Source of the DNA: Paenarthrobacter nicotinovorans
GTDB taxonomy: Bacteria > Actinomycetota > Actinomycetes > Actinomycetales > Micrococcaceae
Assembly: GCF_021919345.1 (NCBI RefSeq)
Contig: NZ_CP089293.1
Coordinates: 1,426,001 to 1,490,000, forward strand
Length of the DNA: 64,000 bases
Direction of reading: 5' to 3'
This document shows, in pieces, positions 62,207 to 64,000 of the stretch (position 1 is the stretch's first letter; every line of letters begins with the position of its first letter). The notes under the pieces are model-generated. The model ran no database searches, was not told the DNA's origin, and worked only from the letters and a program-made list of their open reading frames with translations. Position numbers and translations under genes: made by a program.

Positions 62207-63328
62207 ATGACCATCACTGCTACAGCACTTCCCAAATCCGGAGAAGAAGACGGAACCGTCAAGTACGCGGGCATAGGGCCGCTGGCGCTCGAAGCCGGCG
62301 GTCACCTCCCCAACGTCGTGTTGGCGTACGAAACCTGGGGACGACTCAACGCCGACGCGTCCAATGCCGTGCTCATCCAGCATGCGCTGACGGGCAGCAC
62401 CCACGTTGCCCGCGGAGCCACGGACGAGGAAGGGTGGTGGGAGCAGTTGGTGGGTCCGGGCGCCACCATCGACACCAACAGGTTCTTCGTTGTCTCCATC
62501 AATATCGTGGGCGGCTGCTATGGCAGCACCGGCCCGTCCTCCGATGCGCCGGACGGCAAGCCGTGGGGTTCCCGGTTCCCCCTGGTCACTCTTCGCGACA
62601 GCACGGTTGCTGAGGCCCGTTTGGCGGACCTCTTGGGGATTGAATCCTGGCACGCGGTCCTGGGCGGCTCGATGGGTGGGGCCAGGGCCCTCGAATGGGC
62701 TGTCACGTTCCCGGAGAGGGTCAACCGCTGCGCCGTCATTTCGGTGGGAGCCTACAGCACCGCCGAGCAGATTGCCTTTGCGCAGGCCCAAACCCTGGCC
62801 ATCCGGCAGGACCCGCACTTCAACAATGGGGACTACTACGGCGGTCCGGCTCCGGAACACGGACTTGCCCTGGCCCGCCGGATTGCGCACATCACGTACC
62901 GTTCCGCCCTGGAACTGGATCTCCGCTTCGGCAGGGAAGCCCAACATCAGGAAACGCCGCTCTCCGCAGCAGTCCTGGGGGAGCGTGGTCGCTACCAGGT
63001 GGAAAGCTACCTGGACCACCAGGGGACAAAGCTTGTGCGGCGGTTCGATGCCAACAGCTATATCGCCATCACCGAAGCGTTGATGTCCCACGACATCAGG
63101 CGGGGACGGGGCACACTGCAGGAAGCACTTTCGCGTGCCACCGCCGAGTTCTTTGTTGCTGCTGTGGACACGGACAGGCTGTACTTCCCGGCCCAGTCCA
63201 AGGAACTGGCGGCAGCACTGCCGGGGAATGTTCCGGTCCACACCATCCAGGCGCCGATCGGCCACGATGGCTTCCTCACGGAAATCGGCCAATTGTCGGA
63301 GCAGCTTCGCGGGGCGTTCTTCGCCTGA
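62207..63328 (+). CDS. metX: Homoserine O-acetyltransferase
   Basis: MetX acetylates homoserine with acetyl-CoA, the entry to direct-sulfhydrylation methionine synthesis. The 373-residue alpha/beta hydrolase has NVVLAYETWGRLN, the conserved GGCYGSTGPSS, the nucleophile Ser155 in LGGSMGGARALEW, and the Asp (VDTDRLYFP) and His (IGHDGFLTE) of the triad. The ATG at 62207 has AAAGGA directly against it, an unusually close spacing; GTTAGG further up may be the real ribosome site. The SAM-IV riboswitch just upstream controls it. Confidence 0.96.
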   Translation: MTITATALPKSGEEDGTVKYAGIGPLALEAGGHLPNVVLAYETWGRLNADASNAVLIQHALTGSTHVARGATDEEGWWEQLVGPGATIDTNRFFVVSINIVGGCYGSTGPSSDAPDGKPWGSRFPLVTLRDSTVAEARLADLLGIESWHAVLGGSMGGARALEWAVTFPERVNRCAVISVGAYSTAEQIAFAQAQTLAIRQDPHFNNGDYYGGPAPEHGLALARRIAHITYRSALELDLRFGREAQHQETPLSAAVLGERGRYQVESYLDHQGTKLVRRFDANSYIAITEALMSHDIRRGRGTLQEALSRATAEFFVAAVDTDRLYFPAQSKELAAALPGNVPVHTIQAPIGHDGFLTEIGQLSEQLRGAFFA

Positions 63329-63371
63329 CCGTGAGGAGCCTGTTCGTAGAGTTGCCTGTTTGTGGACGTGC

Positions 63372-63821
63372 CTAGCCGTTCATGATCTCCCCGCGTTGTT
63401 TCATGTAGTCCTCCATGGCGATCTGGCCATTGGTGAACTTCGCATCCAGTTCAGCCAGCTTGCGGGCGCGGTAGCCCTGGGGCTCGGAACCGGCAGTGGG
63501 AAACGGCGCGGGAGCGGGCTGTCCGGCCCGGTAGGAATCGCTTGGGTAGGAACCGCTTGGGTAGGAGGCGTTCGACGGCGGCGCGACCTGCGGAGCCTCG
63601 TCTGCAGGGCGGATGACTGCCGGCCCTGGCGGGTAGCCCGGGTAATTCTGTTGCGGGTAGTCCTGCGGCGGGTAATTTTGTGGTGGGAAACCCTGTTGCG
63701 GATAATCCTGACCACGAAAATTCCCGTTCTGCAGGCGGCGGGCCTTGGACCGGTTGTACATGCGGATTCCCATGGGAATCAGCCACGAGCAGACGATGAT
63801 CCAGAAGATCAGATTGTTCAC
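63372..63821 (-). CDS. Small membrane protein with Pro/Tyr/Gln repeats and SHOCT-like end
   Basis: The 149-residue protein from GTG 63821 (AGGAGG 9 bases upstream) has one N-terminal membrane helix (NNLIFWIIVCSWLIPMGI), a repetitive Pro/Gln/Tyr-rich middle (YPQQG, FPPQN, YPPQD, YPQQN; then SYPSGSYPSDSY) and a C-terminal approximately 30-residue segment KLAELDAKFTNGQIAMEDYM like SHOCT oligomerisation motifs. Function unknown. The DNA of the middle shows short repeats matching the protein ones. Confidence 0.8.
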   Translation of the reverse strand: MNNLIFWIIVCSWLIPMGIRMYNRSKARRLQNGNFRGQDYPQQGFPPQNYPPQDYPQQNYPGYPPGPAVIRPADEAPQVAPPSNASYPSGSYPSDSYRAGQPAPAPFPTAGSEPQGYRARKLAELDAKFTNGQIAMEDYMKQRGEIMNG

Positions 63822-63866
63822 AGTGCAGGCCTCCTAGGTCTTAACCCCAGCTTAGCCCTGTGCCCA

Positions 63867-64000
63867 TCACAGCAGCTTGGCCTCCATGCCCAGGAAAATC
63901 CCGTAGCGTTCCGCTTCGGCTTCCAGGGCCATCTGCTCTTCCTTGGTTGTCGGCTTGTCCATCCGGACTTCGAGCCCGCACATGCCCCCTGCGAAGCTGT
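63867..64000 (-). CDS. 3' end of an unidentified gene
   Basis: A minus-strand frame enters from beyond the window and ends at TGA 63867. Its last 43 residues read SFAGGMCGLEVRMDKPTTKE and then EEQMALEAEAERYGIFLGM followed by EAKLL. Codon use is like that of the neighbours, with G/C mostly in third positions. I do not recognise the family from so little; an RraB-like end is one possibility. Confidence 0.6.
   Translation of the reverse strand, partial: SFAGGMCGLEVRMDKPTTKEEQMALEAEAERYGIFLGMEAKLL

Overview
The window is about 64 kb of GC-rich, densely coded DNA with many ATGA/GTGA/TTGA start-stop overlaps and frequent GTG/TTG starts. The gene content (NAD ligase with an actinobacterial layout, GatCAB, a SAM-IV riboswitch before metX, a CitMHS citrate system, a CtaG-type membrane protein) points to an actinobacterium of the Micrococcaceae, most like Arthrobacter/Paenarthrobacter. 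This assignment rests on recognised protein families, not on a search. I saw no phage, insertion sequence, tRNA or rRNA.

Region 1 (1-17.3 kb) is one tightly coupled plus-strand operon: the end of a fibronectin-III surface protein, a MoxR ATPase, a DUF58 protein, a membrane transglutaminase-fold protein whose catalytic Cys is replaced by Asp, a zinc-ribbon/RDD/FHA protein, a PP2C phosphatase, a second FHA protein, a membrane Ser/Thr kinase, a small FHA-like/winged-helix protein, and a 1482-residue FtsK/EssC-type ATPase with ubiquitin-like and FHA domains. The first part matches the PFNA cluster (kinase, Fn3, AAA ATPase, DUF58, transglutaminase, phosphatase) described in bifidobacteria. The joined EssC-like motor makes it look like a phospho-regulated envelope or secretion system, and it is the best candidate here for an uncharacterised system.

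Region 2 (17.3-36.2 kb) is mostly housekeeping: ligA, an inositol-phosphatase-family gene, a frameshifted AAA ATPase, a flavin monooxygenase with a possible Cys-rich leader peptide, GNAT and Rid proteins, a CitA/CitB-like two-component pair divergent from a CitMHS transporter, an LCP cell-wall ligase, a CtaG-like protein, gatCAB with a strong terminator, a DUF5666-type secreted protein and an orphan formylglycine-generating enzyme.

Region 3 (36.3-48.9 kb) is catabolic: an Lpl-type sugar ABC transporter without its own ATPase, with a LacI regulator and a Gfo/Idh/MocA dehydrogenase; a LysR regulator divergent from tdh-kbl (threonine to glycine plus acetyl-CoA); a 588-bp noncoding interval holding a 32-bp tandem repeat array; an FAD amine/amino-acid oxidase; and hutI.

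Region 4 (48.9-58.1 kb) looks like a mucin O-glycan/GalNAc utilisation locus. A secreted GH101 endo-alpha-N-acetylgalactosaminidase is divergent from an operon with a SIS-domain (AgaS-like) protein, a ROK kinase, a PfkB-family phosphosugar kinase, a class II aldolase and a DeoR regulator. Together these would carry released amino sugar to triose phosphates through tagatose phosphates; the deacetylase step is not in the window.

Region 5 (58-64 kb) has a histidine phosphatase, a CPBP-family membrane protein, a VOC protein, then methionine synthesis genes metY and metX, the latter behind a SAM-IV riboswitch, and two small minus-strand genes, the last one cut by the window edge.
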